Shown here: positions 16,105-25,108 of the stretch, piece by piece | How the letters are laid out: each line of letters begins with the position of its first letter | Position numbering within the stretch: position 1 is the first letter of the stretch | Assembly (NCBI RefSeq): GCF_007679345.1 | Contig: NZ_VEGH01000009.1 | Span: 116,389-180,388 of the forward strand | DNA: 64,000 bases | DNA from: Cellulosimicrobium cellulans | Lineage (GTDB): Bacteria; Actinomycetota; Actinomycetes; Actinomycetales; Cellulomonadaceae | Direction of reading: 5' to 3' | The notes under the pieces: generated by a model | Database searches by the model: none | Seen by the model: only the letters and a program-made list of their open reading frames with translations | Told to the model about the DNA's origin: nothing | Position numbers and translations under genes: made by a program

Positions 16105-18786
16105 ATGGGCTCCCCGGGGAGGGGCGCCGGACGAGAACTGCGCGAGCCACCGGGCAGGGGCACCGGGAGACTCGCCGTCCGGACGCCGGAGCAGCGCACC
16201 CTGCGGCCGTCGGCTGCGCGCACGGTGCGGCGCCCCGCCGTGGACAAGCTGCTCGACAGGGACGGCGACGCCCGGCTCACGGTCGTGGCGGCCGGTGCCG
16301 GCTGGGGCAAGACCACCGCGGTGGCGACCTGGGCGGCGGCGCGGCCGGGCCCGGTGGCCTGGCTGTCGCTCGAGCCGCGGGACACGGTGCCGCAAGCGCT
16401 CGCCAGCCGGGTGCTGGACGCGCTCCGCACGAGCGGTGCCGTCCCGGCCGACCACCCGCTCGCCCGGCTGCGGGTGCCGCCGACGAGCACGCCGGCGTTC
16501 GTCGCGCGCTGGATGCGCGGCCTGGAGAGCCTGCCCGACGAGGCGACCCTGGTCGTCGACGACCTCGACGTGGTGCGACACCACACGGTGGTGCAGACGG
16601 TCCGTGACCTGCTCGCCGCGGACGTCCCGCTCCGGCTGCTCATCCTGAGCCGCTCGGAGCCGCCGGTGGCCCGCCGGGGCGCGACCCTCATCGCCGCGGA
16701 GGACCTCGCGTTCACCGCCGCGGACGTCCGCGCCCTCGGCGAGGTCGAGGGCGTCGACGTGACCCCGGAGCAGGCCCGGCTGGTCCTCGAGCGCACCCAG
16801 GGCTGGCCGACCGGCGTGCGGATCGCGCTGGGCCGGCTCGCGCGGCTGCAGGGGATCGGCGAGCCGCCCACCGAGGAGGACGTGGTGGACGCGCTGGCCG
16901 ACGACCGCGCGGTCGCCGACTACCTCGTCGACGAGGTGGTGGACCGCCAGCCCGACCCGGTGCGCGCGTTCCTGCTCCGGTCCAGCGTGGTCCCGACGTT
17001 CAGCCCCGAGCTCGCCCGGGCGCTGAGCCCGGGCGCGCCCCCCGGGCGGCTGCACGACGCGCTCGCGGCGGCGCACGACTTCGTCGGGCCCGTCGCGCCC
17101 GCCGGCGCCGCGCTGCGGTACCACCCGCTGCTGCGGGAGATCCTGCACACCACGCTCCGGGTCCGGGACCCCGAGGGGCACGAGGACGCGCACGCCTGCG
17201 CCGCCCGGTGGCTGCTGCGGCACGGGGACCCGGTCGCGGCCCTCGACCACGCCACCGAGGCCGAGGACGGCGAGCTGGTCGGCCGGGTGGTCGCCGAGGC
17301 GGCCGCGCCGCTGCTCGTCACGCCCAACCGGGAGGCCGTGCGGCAGGCGCTGCTCCGGCTGCCGTACGACGAGGCGCCGCCCGCCGCGTGGTCCGAGCTG
17401 TGCGCCGGTGCCCTGGCGCTGGTCGACCGGGCGTACCCGGCGTGCCGGGCGCACGTGGCGCGCCTGCGGACCCTGGCGTCCCACGACGCCGCGCACGCGG
17501 GCCGCCCGCCGGTGGCCGCCCGGGTGCTGGCCGACCTGCTCGACGCGGCCGCCGCCCGGGGGACCGGCGACAGCGCCGGGCAGGGGAGCGGCGCCGTCGC
17601 CGCGCTGGAGACGCTCGCGCAGGCGCCCTGGCCCTTCCCGGCGTACCTGCCGTACCTGCGCTCGGCCCACGACCTGCGCGGCGGATCGCTGCTCTGGCAG
17701 GGCGACGCGGTCGGCGCGCACCGGGAGCTGGCCGCCTCGGTCGCCGAGGACCCGGACGCCGTCGACCTGACCTCGCTCAGCGCGCGCGCCGGCCTCGCGA
17801 TGGCGCTCGGCGTGCTGGGCCGGCTGGACGCGGCCGAGCGGGCCGCCCGCGAGGCCGTCGACGTCGCGGTGGCGTCCGGCTGGACGGGGTACGCCCACGT
17901 CCGGCCCGCGTACGCCGCGCTCGCGTGGGTCGCGCTGCTCCGCGCCCGCTGGGCGGACGCCGACCGGGCCGTCGCCTACGGGCTCGCCGCGACCGACGCG
18001 GGCGACGACCCCTGGTGCGTCGCGACCCTGCACGCCGTCCAGGCGCTCGCGGCCCTGGCCCGCGGCCGGGTGCGGGCCGCCGCGCAGGCCCTCGCGGCCG
18101 AGCGGCCTGCGGGCCCGGTGCCGGCACTCGTCGCCGGGCTGCGGCTGCGGGCCGCCGCGGAGCTCGCGGAGCTCACGGGTTCCGACGCCGCCGTCGCCCC
18201 CGCGGACCCCAGGATCGCCTCTCCGCTCGACGCGCTCGTGGCCGCGCGCCGTGCCCGCGCCCACGGCGACGCCCCGGCGGCACTCCGGCACGCGCGGGTC
18301 GCGGCGGGGTGGGCGGCAGACACCGGGCAGGTGCTCACCCAGACCGAGGCGTGCCTGCTGCTCGCGGACCTCGCCGAGGAGCGCGGCGCCCCGCGCCTGG
18401 CGGACGACCTGGTGCGGCGGGCGCTCGCGGTCGCCGGCGCGGAGCGCGTGGTGCGGCCGTTCGTCGTCCCGGGCGCGGCGGGCCGCGCCGCCCTCACGCG
18501 GGTGCTCCCCGAGCGTTCCGACGCCCTGGCCGAGGCCCTCGTGGAGCACCTCGGCGCCCCCGCGCCCGCCCCGGAGCCGGAACCGCTGCCGATCCCGCTC
18601 ACCGACCGTGAGCTCAGCGTGCTCGCCGCCCTGCCCAGCATGGCGAGCAACACCGAGATCGCCGAGGAGCTGTTCGTCTCGGTGAACACGGTCAAGGCGC
18701 ACCTGAAGTCGCTGTACCGCAAGCTCGACGTGCAGACGCGGCGGGCCGCCGTGGCGCGGGGGCGGTCGCTCGGCCTGCTGAGCTGA
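16105..18786 (+). CDS. Large LuxR/MalT-type (LAL-like) ATP-dependent transcriptional regulator
   Basis: 893 residues. A Walker A motif (GAGWGKTT, residues 64-71) opens a STAND-type NTPase domain, with TLVVDDLDVV as Walker B. A long helical repeat region (about 350-800) resembles the TPR-like sensor arm of MalT. A C-terminal LuxR HTH begins near residue 832 (LTDRELSVLAAL, NTEIAEELFVSVNTVKAHL). Such regulators multimerise with ATP and inducer and activate transcription. It is the only dedicated DNA-binding regulator in the stress region and has a dyad copy in its promoter, so it is a candidate for the protein that reads the dyads, which is inference. Confidence 0.9.
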   Translation: MGSPGRGAGRELREPPGRGTGRLAVRTPEQRTLRPSAARTVRRPAVDKLLDRDGDARLTVVAAGAGWGKTTAVATWAAARPGPVAWLSLEPRDTVPQALASRVLDALRTSGAVPADHPLARLRVPPTSTPAFVARWMRGLESLPDEATLVVDDLDVVRHHTVVQTVRDLLAADVPLRLLILSRSEPPVARRGATLIAAEDLAFTAADVRALGEVEGVDVTPEQARLVLERTQGWPTGVRIALGRLARLQGIGEPPTEEDVVDALADDRAVADYLVDEVVDRQPDPVRAFLLRSSVVPTFSPELARALSPGAPPGRLHDALAAAHDFVGPVAPAGAALRYHPLLREILHTTLRVRDPEGHEDAHACAARWLLRHGDPVAALDHATEAEDGELVGRVVAEAAAPLLVTPNREAVRQALLRLPYDEAPPAAWSELCAGALALVDRAYPACRAHVARLRTLASHDAAHAGRPPVAARVLADLLDAAAARGTGDSAGQGSGAVAALETLAQAPWPFPAYLPYLRSAHDLRGGSLLWQGDAVGAHRELAASVAEDPDAVDLTSLSARAGLAMALGVLGRLDAAERAAREAVDVAVASGWTGYAHVRPAYAALAWVALLRARWADADRAVAYGLAATDAGDDPWCVATLHAVQALAALARGRVRAAAQALAAERPAGPVPALVAGLRLRAAAELAELTGSDAAVAPADPRIASPLDALVAARRARAHGDAPAALRHARVAAGWAADTGQVLTQTEACLLLADLAEERGAPRLADDLVRRALAVAGAERVVRPFVVPGAAGRAALTRVLPERSDALAEALVEHLGAPAPAPEPEPLPIPLTDRELSVLAALPSMASNTEIAEELFVSVNTVKAHLKSLYRKLDVQTRRAAVARGRSLGLLS

Positions 18787-18795
18787 CCGGACCCG

Positions 18796-18809
18796 CGGCG
18801 GATCCGCCG
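18796..18809. terminator. Weak dyad between convergent genes
   Basis: CGGCGGATCCGCCG, a 14-bp palindrome with no loop, lies in the 27-bp gap between the regulator stop and the stop of the membrane protein gene. It could form a short terminator hairpin. Confidence 0.3.
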
Positions 18810-18813
18810 GGCC

Positions 18814-19311
18814 TCAGTGGTGCAGCGCGTACTTCAGCGCCACCATCGCGACGCCCAGCAGCCCGATGCCCACGGAGTTGGCCACCCGCGCGAACCCCCG
18901 GACACCGCCGGACGTGGCCATCCGCCAGCCGACGCCGACGAGCAGCGCCGTGTTCGTGAGCAGCGCGACCCGCACCCCGGTGCCGGTCGGCACGTCGAGC
19001 AGGGCCTCCGCCAGCAGCACCGCGACCGGCACCAGGCACGCCGCGACGAGCGGGAGGCCGTCCGTGACGACCTCCCGCCGCTCCTCGCCGTGCAGGCTGC
19101 GCCCCAGCAGCGTCCGGGTCGCCGTCCAGTGCGCGTAGCTCTCCGCCGCCCAGTACACGAGGAGCGTGCCCAGCAGGGCGAGCGCCAGCCGCGCCAGCCC
19201 GATCGAGTCCGGGGCGGCCGCGAGCACCGACCCGGTCACGACCAGGCCGTACAGGTGCCCCGCCCGGCGCCGGATCAGCCGGGGCCGGGTCAGCGCCTCG
19301 GTGCCGGCCAC
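18814..19311 (-). CDS. Hypothetical membrane protein
   Basis: 165 residues with about four transmembrane segments (GLVVTGSVLAAAP, LALALLGTLLVYWAAESYAH, LPLVAACLVPVAVLLAEALL, VALLTNTALLVGVGW) and a final GIGLLGVAMVALKYALHH. The family is not recognised. The start is GTG 19311, 10 bases after the stop of the DUF1269 gene, so the two form an operon. There is no clear Shine-Dalgarno. Confidence 0.7.
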   Translation of the reverse strand: MAGTEALTRPRLIRRRAGHLYGLVVTGSVLAAAPDSIGLARLALALLGTLLVYWAAESYAHWTATRTLLGRSLHGEERREVVTDGLPLVAACLVPVAVLLAEALLDVPTGTGVRVALLTNTALLVGVGWRMATSGGVRGFARVANSVGIGLLGVAMVALKYALHH

Positions 19312-19321
19312 GGCGGACCGC

Positions 19322-19804
19322 TCAGCCGAACGTCTCGAGCAGCAGGCTCTTCTCGGCCTCGGTCAGGTTCGTCGCGACCAGCCGGGAGCCGAGGCCGTGG
19401 AACCGCTCGCCGAGCCGGTCGAGGTCGCCGTCCTGCGTGACCGCCAGCAGCACGGAGGTGCCCTCGGTGGTCTCGTCGCGGAGCGTGATCAGGTCCTTCT
19501 CGTCGATGCCGACGCCCTCGACGGACTTGGCCAGGGCCCCGATGCCCGCGCCGGCGGCGGCGCCGAGCAGCGGCACGAAGAACAGCCCGCCGACGAGCAG
19601 GCCCCACAGGGCACCCCAGCCCGCCGCGTGCTTCCCGCCCTCGTGGTGGTGGTGCAGCTCGGGGCGCTTCTCGCCCTGCGGCCAGGACACCACCGCGGAG
19701 TCCACGACGGTGACCAGCCCCTCGCCCTGCGCGTCGCGCAGCGCGTCCCGCGCACGCTCGGCGCCCTCGGGGGTGTCGAACTTCCAGGCCGTGAACGTCG
19801 TCAT
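19322..19804 (-). CDS. DUF1269-family membrane protein
   Basis: 160 residues. An N-terminal ferredoxin-like half (TAWKFDTPEGAERARDALRD), a His-rich segment (ELHHHHEGGKH), then a Gly/Ala-rich hydrophobic hairpin (WGALWGLLVGGLFFVPLLG) and a C-terminal half with TEGTSVLLAVTQDGDLDRL. This is the DUF1269 layout, found in stress-linked gene sets; the function is unknown. ATG 19804 has AGAGGA upstream. A perfect dyad copy lies 100 bp upstream. Confidence 0.8.
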   Translation of the reverse strand: MTTFTAWKFDTPEGAERARDALRDAQGEGLVTVVDSAVVSWPQGEKRPELHHHHEGGKHAAGWGALWGLLVGGLFFVPLLGAAAGAGIGALAKSVEGVGIDEKDLITLRDETTEGTSVLLAVTQDGDLDRLGERFHGLGSRLVATNLTEAEKSLLLETFG

Positions 19805-19903
19805 CGCTCGTCCTCTTCGTGCGGCGGCGTGCGGCGCGCCGGTCCGGGTCCGGGCACGGCGTGCCCGCATCAGCACTGTCCCCCGGGCGGCGCGGCGCCC
19901 GGC

Positions 19904-19920
19904 TCACCCGGGCGGGGTGA
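19904..19920. promoter_or_regulatory. 17-bp dyad, copy 4 (TCACCCGGGCGGGGTGA)
   Basis: Perfect: CTCACCC-GGGCG-GGGTGAG over 19903-19921. It covers the stop codon of the upstream gene and lies 100 bp before the DUF1269 start. Confidence 0.6.
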
Positions 19921-20893
19921 GAGTCCCGGCCCCGTGCCCGACCGGGGCCCCGTCCGCCCAGGCCAGCACGCGCAGCGCCCGCAGGGTGATCCACCGGCTC
20001 GGCTCGCCGACCCGGTCCTCCATCGGGACGTGCACCGCCCCCGGGTGCACCCGGTCGAGCTCCCACCGCCCGTCCGCCCGCCGCCGGGACCGCACGTGCC
20101 CGACCGCCTCGGCCGTCCGCGGGTCCGGCGGGGCGCCGGTGGCACGCAGGTGGTCGAGCGCCCGCAGGACGTCGTAGTGCCAGTAGAACGGGAACGCCAG
20201 GTCGAGGTAGGCCGGGTCGACGACCTCGCCGGTGCTGAGCCGGCGGAGCAGACCGCGCGCCAGCAGGTACTCCTCGCCGCGCAGCCGGGCCTCGCGAGCG
20301 GCGGCGGCCCGGGCGGTGTCGAGGTCCGCCGCCGCGTGCTCGTACGCCAGCAGCCCCTCCAGCACGCACGCCGTGGTGTCGAACGACGACCGCACGGACC
20401 CGTTCTCGGCCTCGCAGTTCCACCCGCCGTCGGGGAGCTGCTCCGCGAGCAGCCGGTCCACGACGCGGGACACGTCGACACCGAACAGCGCCCCGGTCTC
20501 GACCGTGCGGCCGTTGATGCACGGCTCGACCTCGCCGTCGAAGTACCGCTGGCCGTCGTGCTCCCAGCGGCCGTTCCGGGCCACCAGCGCGATCGCCTCC
20601 CGGGCCTCGGGGGACGCCGGGTCGAGCCCGAGCAGGCCGAGCGTCTGGAGCGAGTGCATCGCGGCGGTCCAGGGCTGCCCGGGCCCCTCGCCGCGGTACC
20701 CCGCGGGGAAGCACGCACCACCCGCCCAGAGCCCGTCGGGGTCGCGGGCGGCGAGCAGCCGGGCGCCCCAGCCCTCCCGGGCCACCCGCGCGCGCTCGGC
20801 GGCGACGGCACCCGGCGGTGCGCCGGTCAGGTCGCGCATCACCTGCCAGCGGATGGCCGGGTCGCCGTCGAGCAGCCACGCCAGGACGTCCAT
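19904..20893 (-). CDS. Prenyltransferase/squalene-oxidase-repeat (alpha-toroid) protein
   Basis: 329 residues with the helical-barrel repeat pattern of terpene cyclase-like proteins: MHSLQTLGLLGLDP, RYFDGEVEPCINGRTVETG, LPDGGWNCEAENGSVRSSF (a typical DGGW repeat) and RADGRWELDR. It lacks a DxDD-type catalytic motif that I can see, so it is not clearly a cyclase. There is no signal peptide. ATG 20893 lies 9 bases after the stop of the nuclease/helicase gene, suggesting one operon. Confidence 0.72.
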   Translation of the reverse strand: MDVLAWLLDGDPAIRWQVMRDLTGAPPGAVAAERARVAREGWGARLLAARDPDGLWAGGACFPAGYRGEGPGQPWTAAMHSLQTLGLLGLDPASPEAREAIALVARNGRWEHDGQRYFDGEVEPCINGRTVETGALFGVDVSRVVDRLLAEQLPDGGWNCEAENGSVRSSFDTTACVLEGLLAYEHAAADLDTARAAAAREARLRGEEYLLARGLLRRLSTGEVVDPAYLDLAFPFYWHYDVLRALDHLRATGAPPDPRTAEAVGHVRSRRRADGRWELDRVHPGAVHVPMEDRVGEPSRWITLRALRVLAWADGAPVGHGAGTLTPPG

Positions 20894-20902
20894 CCGGCCA
20901 GG

Positions 20903-23900
20903 CTAGGCGCGGGGACCGACACCCGCGTCCGCGTCGGGTCGGGCGCGCGCGGGGTCCGGCGGCGGCGCCCCCAGCCGGAGGAACGCCCCGAGCTCGGCGA
21001 CCTGCGCCGGCGCGGCCGGCAGGTAGTCGGTCAGCCGCGGCGACCGCACGAGGACGGCCGCCCACTTCCCCCGGGACAGCGCGACGTTGAGCCGGTTGCG
21101 GGACAGCAGGAACTCCATGCCGCGCGGCACGTCCTCGGGCGTCGACGCCGCGAGCGACACGAGCACGACCGGGGCCTCCTGCCCCTGGAACCGGTCGACC
21201 GTCCCCACCCGCACGCCGGCGAGCCCCGCCGCTGACAGGGCCCGGGTCAGGGTCCACACCTGCGCGTTGTACGCGGCGACGACCAGGACGTCCTCCGGGG
21301 CCAGCGGCCGGGTGGTCCCGTCCTCGGTCCAGGCGCGCCCGACCATCCCGCGGACCTCCGCGACGACCTGTGCGGCCTCCTCGACGCTCGACACCGCGTT
21401 GCCGTCGTGGTCCACCAGCACCGTGCGCACCCCCGCGGGCACGCCGTCGAGGTGCCGCGCCGCCGCGGCGGGCACCGCGTGCAGCCGTCCGTCGTAGGCG
21501 AGCTCCGACACCGGCGTGCAGAGGTCCGGGTGCATCCGCCAGGTGGCGTCGAGGAAGTACCCGAGCTCCGGGGGCAGCGTGTCGCGCCCGTCGGTGAGCC
21601 AGCCCAGCGCCGAGGTGTCGACCGGCTCGGGGTGGTGGCCCTGGGACACCTGCGGCAGCTGCTGCGGGTCGCCCAGCAGCAGCAGGTTCCGTGCGCCGGC
21701 GGAGGCGGCGAACGTGTTCGCGAGCGAGAACTGGCCCGCCTCGTCGACCACGAGCAGGTCGAACCCGCCCGCCGGCACGCGGTCCGGGTGCGTGACGTCC
21801 CACAGCGTGCCGCCGAGGACGAACCCGCCGCGCTGCCCGGCGAGGAACCGCCCGAACGCGGTCGAGCCCGTCAGGGCCGTCCACGCCGGGGTCCCCGTCG
21901 CGCCCGGGCGGGGCTTCTTGCCGACGGCCGCCGGGTCCACCCCCGCCTCGACCACCTTCGCCAGCAGGTTCTCCACCACCGCGTGCGACTGCGCGACGAC
22001 ACCGACCCGCCAGCCGTCGGCGACCAGCGCGGCGATCACGTGCGACCCGGTGTACGTCTTCCCGGTCCCGGGCGGGCCCTGGACGGCGAGGTACGAGCCG
22101 TCGAGGTCGCGCAGGGCGGCCGTGATCGCGCCGACGACGCCGTCCGCCGCCGCGGGGTCGGGCAGCGGCCGGCCCGAGCGGGCGCGCGGGGGCAGGCGGC
22201 GCGCGAGGTCCAGGGCGGCCTGGTGGGGGACGGCGGGCAGCCCCGCGGCGACCCGCTCCGCCAGGCCGCGCAGGGCCGCGGCGATCGTCCCGGTCGGCGG
22301 GGGCGGCGTCGGGCCGAGGCCCATCGGCAGCCGGTCGTGCGGCGCCCAGGCGGCCTGCAGCCGCTCCGACACCAGCAGCTCGTCGCGCGCGCCGGGCCCG
22401 TCGCCCGCGGAGGTCACGTCGAGGACGGTGAACCCCGGCGCGTACCCGCGGGTGGCGTGCCGGGGCACCTGCGCGTGCTCGGGCGCCGGGGCGTCGAACA
22501 GCCCGAAGCACGTCGCGCCGGCGCGCAGCTCGCTCCCCGGCTCCAGCCGCCCCGTCAGGCGCAGGACGCGCTGCCGGGTCCGGGCGCGCGGCGGGGTGTG
22601 CCAGTCCGTCACGACCTCGGCCCGCTCCGCGACGAACGTCGACCGCGGGTCGGTCCAGTCGGCGGGGTCGGCGGACAGCCGGTCGAAGTGCGCCCACCAG
22701 AACGGCTTCTGCTCGCGCCAGTGGTACCCGAGGGCGGCACCCAGCAACGCGACGGCCTGCTGGTCCGGGGTGCGGCGGTGCGGGTCGGCCGCGCCGACGC
22801 GGTGGGCGGGGTCGTCGGCGAAGGCCGAGAGCGCCGCGACGAGGGCGTCGTGCTCGGGGGCGTCGTCGGCCGACCCGTCGTCGGGCGCTCCGGCCCCCGG
22901 GACGTGGGGGCGGGGGTGCACGCCCGCGTCGGCTCCCCGCGCGAGCAGCCAGTCCCGCAGCAGCCGCGTCGACCCGCAGTCGACCGCGTTGTACTCCGCG
23001 ATCGCCGCGAGCGCCGCGCGCCACCCGGCGTCGTCACCGGCGTCCCGCAGCGCGCACGCCCGGGCGTACTGGTCGATCGAGTCGCCCGCCGTGGTGACGT
23101 CGCCCGTGCGCGGCGTGGGCAGGTACAGCGGCTCGAGCTTCTTGAGCGACGACGAGCGCTGCCCGGTGCGCAGCGACCCGCGCACCGTCGCGTACAGGTC
23201 GACCAGCACCCCCGCGCGCAGCAGCTCGTCGACCTCCGCCTCGCCGACGCCGTGCCGCGCGGCCAGCCGGAGCAGCGCAGTCTTCTCGTACGGGGCGTAG
23301 TGGTAGACGTGCATCCCGGGGTGGGCGGCCCGGCGCTCGCGGACGTAGGCGAGGAAGTCGACGAGCGCCTGCTTCTCCTGTGCCCGGTCGTGCGCCCAGA
23401 ACGCCCGGAACGGCGCGCCGGCGCCGGGGGAGGCGGGCGCCTCCACCAGCCCGAACAGGTACTCCAGGCCCCAGGTCGCGGGCTGCCCGTCGGCACCGAC
23501 CTCCCCGGCCGAGTACAGCGGGTCGCCCTCGAAGTCGAAGAACACGTCGCCCGGGTCGGGGGCCGGCAGCGCCCCGATCGGCCCCGTGTCGAACACCTCG
23601 GCCAGGACCGACCCGTCCCCGTGGTCCTGCCGCGACTGCAGGGCCGCCTGCGCCCGCAGCGTCGCGAGGGTGCCGGTGCCGACGCCGTCGACGGGTCCGG
23701 TCCGCGCGGCCAGGTCCTCGATCGTGCGCACGCCCGCCTCCCGGAGCCGCGCCGCCTGGGTGCCGCGCACGCCCGCCACGAGCAGCACGTCCCGGCGCGC
23801 CTCCAGCTCCGGGGCGCACACCGCGCACCGCCCGCACGCCCGGTACCGCGGGTCGCCCCACGCGGCGGGCGCGTCGCCGGCGCGGTGCTCGTCGAGCAGC

Positions 23901-24523
23901 CGCTGCAGACGGACGCGGCGGTCCCGGTAGACGGGCAGCAGGTCGCGGAGCCGGTGCCGGGTGCTGCGGCCGTCGCCGAGCACGAGCTCCGCGTGCTCGG
24001 TCAGCGGGATCCCGGCCGACGCGAGCTGGTCCGCGTACGCCGCGACCTGGAGCAGCGCGGTGGGCCGCTCGTGCCGGGCGAGCTTGGCGTCCACGACCGT
24101 GTACCGCGGCACGGGGTCGCCGGGGTCGCGCACCAGGAAGTCGGCGTACCCCGTGAACGTCCCGTCGAACAGGGCGGCCTGGCCGAGCACGTCCACGCCC
24201 CCGCGCAGCAGGTCCAGCGTGCGGTCGTGGGCGGCGGCCAGGCCCGCGGCCGTGGAGTCCCCGGGCCGGGGGAGCACCAGCACCCCGCGCCCGGTGGCCG
24301 GGTCGTAGGGGCCGAGCGCGGCCAGGTGCGCGTCGAGCAGGCGCCGCTCGTGGGCGGCGCCCAGCCGGCCGGCTCGGGCCGCGGTGGGGTCGACCGCGCG
24401 GTCGACCGCGGGGGCGCGGCCGAGCGCGGCGTCGAGGGCGCGGACCACGGCGTAGGGGCACGCGGCCGCGGCGGCGAGGTCGCTCGCGCTCAGGGCGAGC
24501 GCGCCGTCGTCGAGGATCTGCAC
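20903..24523 (-). CDS. TM0106-type RecB-like nuclease fused to RNase H-like and superfamily 1 helicase domains
   Basis: 1206 residues. The N-terminal RecB-like nuclease has an early Cys (ACPYAVV), VVDAKLARHE and LLQVAAYADQL (QxxxY), then CGRCAVC, a set of four cysteines able to hold an Fe-S cluster as in Cas4/AddB. A middle RNase H-like (DEDD) domain shows FFDFEGDPL, HVYHYAPYEKTALL and EYNAVDCGSTRLL. The C-terminal helicase has Walker A GPPGTGKTYTGSHV, Walker B LLVVDEAGQ and VGTVDRFQGQEAPVVLVSL. It probably processes DNA ends; its targets are unknown. The start is GTG 24523 with a -10 box 6 bases upstream. Confidence 0.9.
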   Translation of the reverse strand: MQILDDGALALSASDLAAAAACPYAVVRALDAALGRAPAVDRAVDPTAARAGRLGAAHERRLLDAHLAALGPYDPATGRGVLVLPRPGDSTAAGLAAAHDRTLDLLRGGVDVLGQAALFDGTFTGYADFLVRDPGDPVPRYTVVDAKLARHERPTALLQVAAYADQLASAGIPLTEHAELVLGDGRSTRHRLRDLLPVYRDRRVRLQRLLDEHRAGDAPAAWGDPRYRACGRCAVCAPELEARRDVLLVAGVRGTQAARLREAGVRTIEDLAARTGPVDGVGTGTLATLRAQAALQSRQDHGDGSVLAEVFDTGPIGALPAPDPGDVFFDFEGDPLYSAGEVGADGQPATWGLEYLFGLVEAPASPGAGAPFRAFWAHDRAQEKQALVDFLAYVRERRAAHPGMHVYHYAPYEKTALLRLAARHGVGEAEVDELLRAGVLVDLYATVRGSLRTGQRSSSLKKLEPLYLPTPRTGDVTTAGDSIDQYARACALRDAGDDAGWRAALAAIAEYNAVDCGSTRLLRDWLLARGADAGVHPRPHVPGAGAPDDGSADDAPEHDALVAALSAFADDPAHRVGAADPHRRTPDQQAVALLGAALGYHWREQKPFWWAHFDRLSADPADWTDPRSTFVAERAEVVTDWHTPPRARTRQRVLRLTGRLEPGSELRAGATCFGLFDAPAPEHAQVPRHATRGYAPGFTVLDVTSAGDGPGARDELLVSERLQAAWAPHDRLPMGLGPTPPPPTGTIAAALRGLAERVAAGLPAVPHQAALDLARRLPPRARSGRPLPDPAAADGVVGAITAALRDLDGSYLAVQGPPGTGKTYTGSHVIAALVADGWRVGVVAQSHAVVENLLAKVVEAGVDPAAVGKKPRPGATGTPAWTALTGSTAFGRFLAGQRGGFVLGGTLWDVTHPDRVPAGGFDLLVVDEAGQFSLANTFAASAGARNLLLLGDPQQLPQVSQGHHPEPVDTSALGWLTDGRDTLPPELGYFLDATWRMHPDLCTPVSELAYDGRLHAVPAAAARHLDGVPAGVRTVLVDHDGNAVSSVEEAAQVVAEVRGMVGRAWTEDGTTRPLAPEDVLVVAAYNAQVWTLTRALSAAGLAGVRVGTVDRFQGQEAPVVLVSLAASTPEDVPRGMEFLLSRNRLNVALSRGKWAAVLVRSPRLTDYLPAAPAQVAELGAFLRLGAPPPDPARARPDADAGVGPRA

Positions 24524-24529
24524 GCCAGG

Positions 24530-24535
24530 AGGCTA
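24530..24535 (-). promoter_or_regulatory. -10 box (TAGCCT) of leaderless nuclease/helicase transcript
   Basis: On the minus strand TAGCCT is followed by 6 bases and the GTG start. Confidence 0.5.
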
Positions 24536-24572
24536 CGGGGCGCCGGGGACACGGCACCGCCGCCCCGGCTCC

Positions 24573-24980
24573 TCAGGCGGGGCGCGGCCCGCCCGCCCGG
24601 CGCTCCTCCAGCCGGCGCCGCAGGAACAGCAGCGGCAGCAACCAGGTCGCCAGCGCCGTGACCAGCCAGACGATCACGACCGCCGCGATCCAGGTCCCCG
24701 CCCCGCCGTCGATCGTCAGCCCGCCCGTGAAGGTCGAGGCGATCAGCAGGGCGACGAAGGTCGACACCAGACCGATGCCGCCCAGGAACGCGCCGGCGTA
24801 GCGGGCCGCCATCTTCGCGATGAACGGCGACAGCACCGCCTGCGCGACCGTGAACACGACGACCGCGGCGAGGAACCCGCTGGTCGTCAGGTGGAAGTCG
24901 TCGAGGAGCAGGGAGGCCACCCATAGCCCGAGGGCCGCGGAGCCGAGGAAGATCAGCAGCCGGATCAGGAAGATGACCAT
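24573..24980 (-). CDS. Phage-holin-like (superfamily IV) membrane protein
   Basis: 135 residues with four transmembrane segments (VIFLIRLLIFLGSAALGLWV, SGFLAAVVVFTVAQAVLSPF, GGIGLVSTFVALLIASTF, IAAVVIVWLVTALATWLLPL) and a basic tail. This matches the layout of the small phage_holin_4_2-like/DUF family common in actinobacterial chromosomes; it is not evidence for a prophage. ATG 24980 has GGAG 6 bases upstream. A dyad copy lies 77 bp upstream. Confidence 0.7.
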   Translation of the reverse strand: MVIFLIRLLIFLGSAALGLWVASLLLDDFHLTTSGFLAAVVVFTVAQAVLSPFIAKMAARYAGAFLGGIGLVSTFVALLIASTFTGGLTIDGGAGTWIAAVVIVWLVTALATWLLPLLFLRRRLEERRAGGPRPA

Positions 24981-25056
24981 GGCGGGCTCCAGCGTCCGGG
25001 CGGGCCGCGCGGGTGCGGCGGCCCCTCCACGGTGGCCGCGCCGCCCGGTGGAGGCA

Positions 25057-25073
25057 TCACCTCCGCGGGGTGA
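25057..25073. promoter_or_regulatory. 17-bp dyad, copy 5 (TCACCTCCGCGGGGTGA)
   Basis: TCACC and GGTGA half-sites with the same 17-bp frame as the other copies; one arm base differs. It lies 77 bp before the membrane protein start. Confidence 0.55.
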
Positions 25074-25108
25074 CCGGCGCGGGCGCTCGGGGGGCTCCGG
25101 GCCGCGGC

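Noticed and set aside
18796..18809. CGGCGGATCCGCCG as an operator
   Set aside because: It lies between the ends of convergent genes, where a terminator dyad is more likely than an operator.
24573..24980. Holin-like protein as evidence for a prophage
   Set aside because: No phage structural, lysis or integrase genes are nearby, and this small membrane family is widespread in actinobacterial chromosomes.
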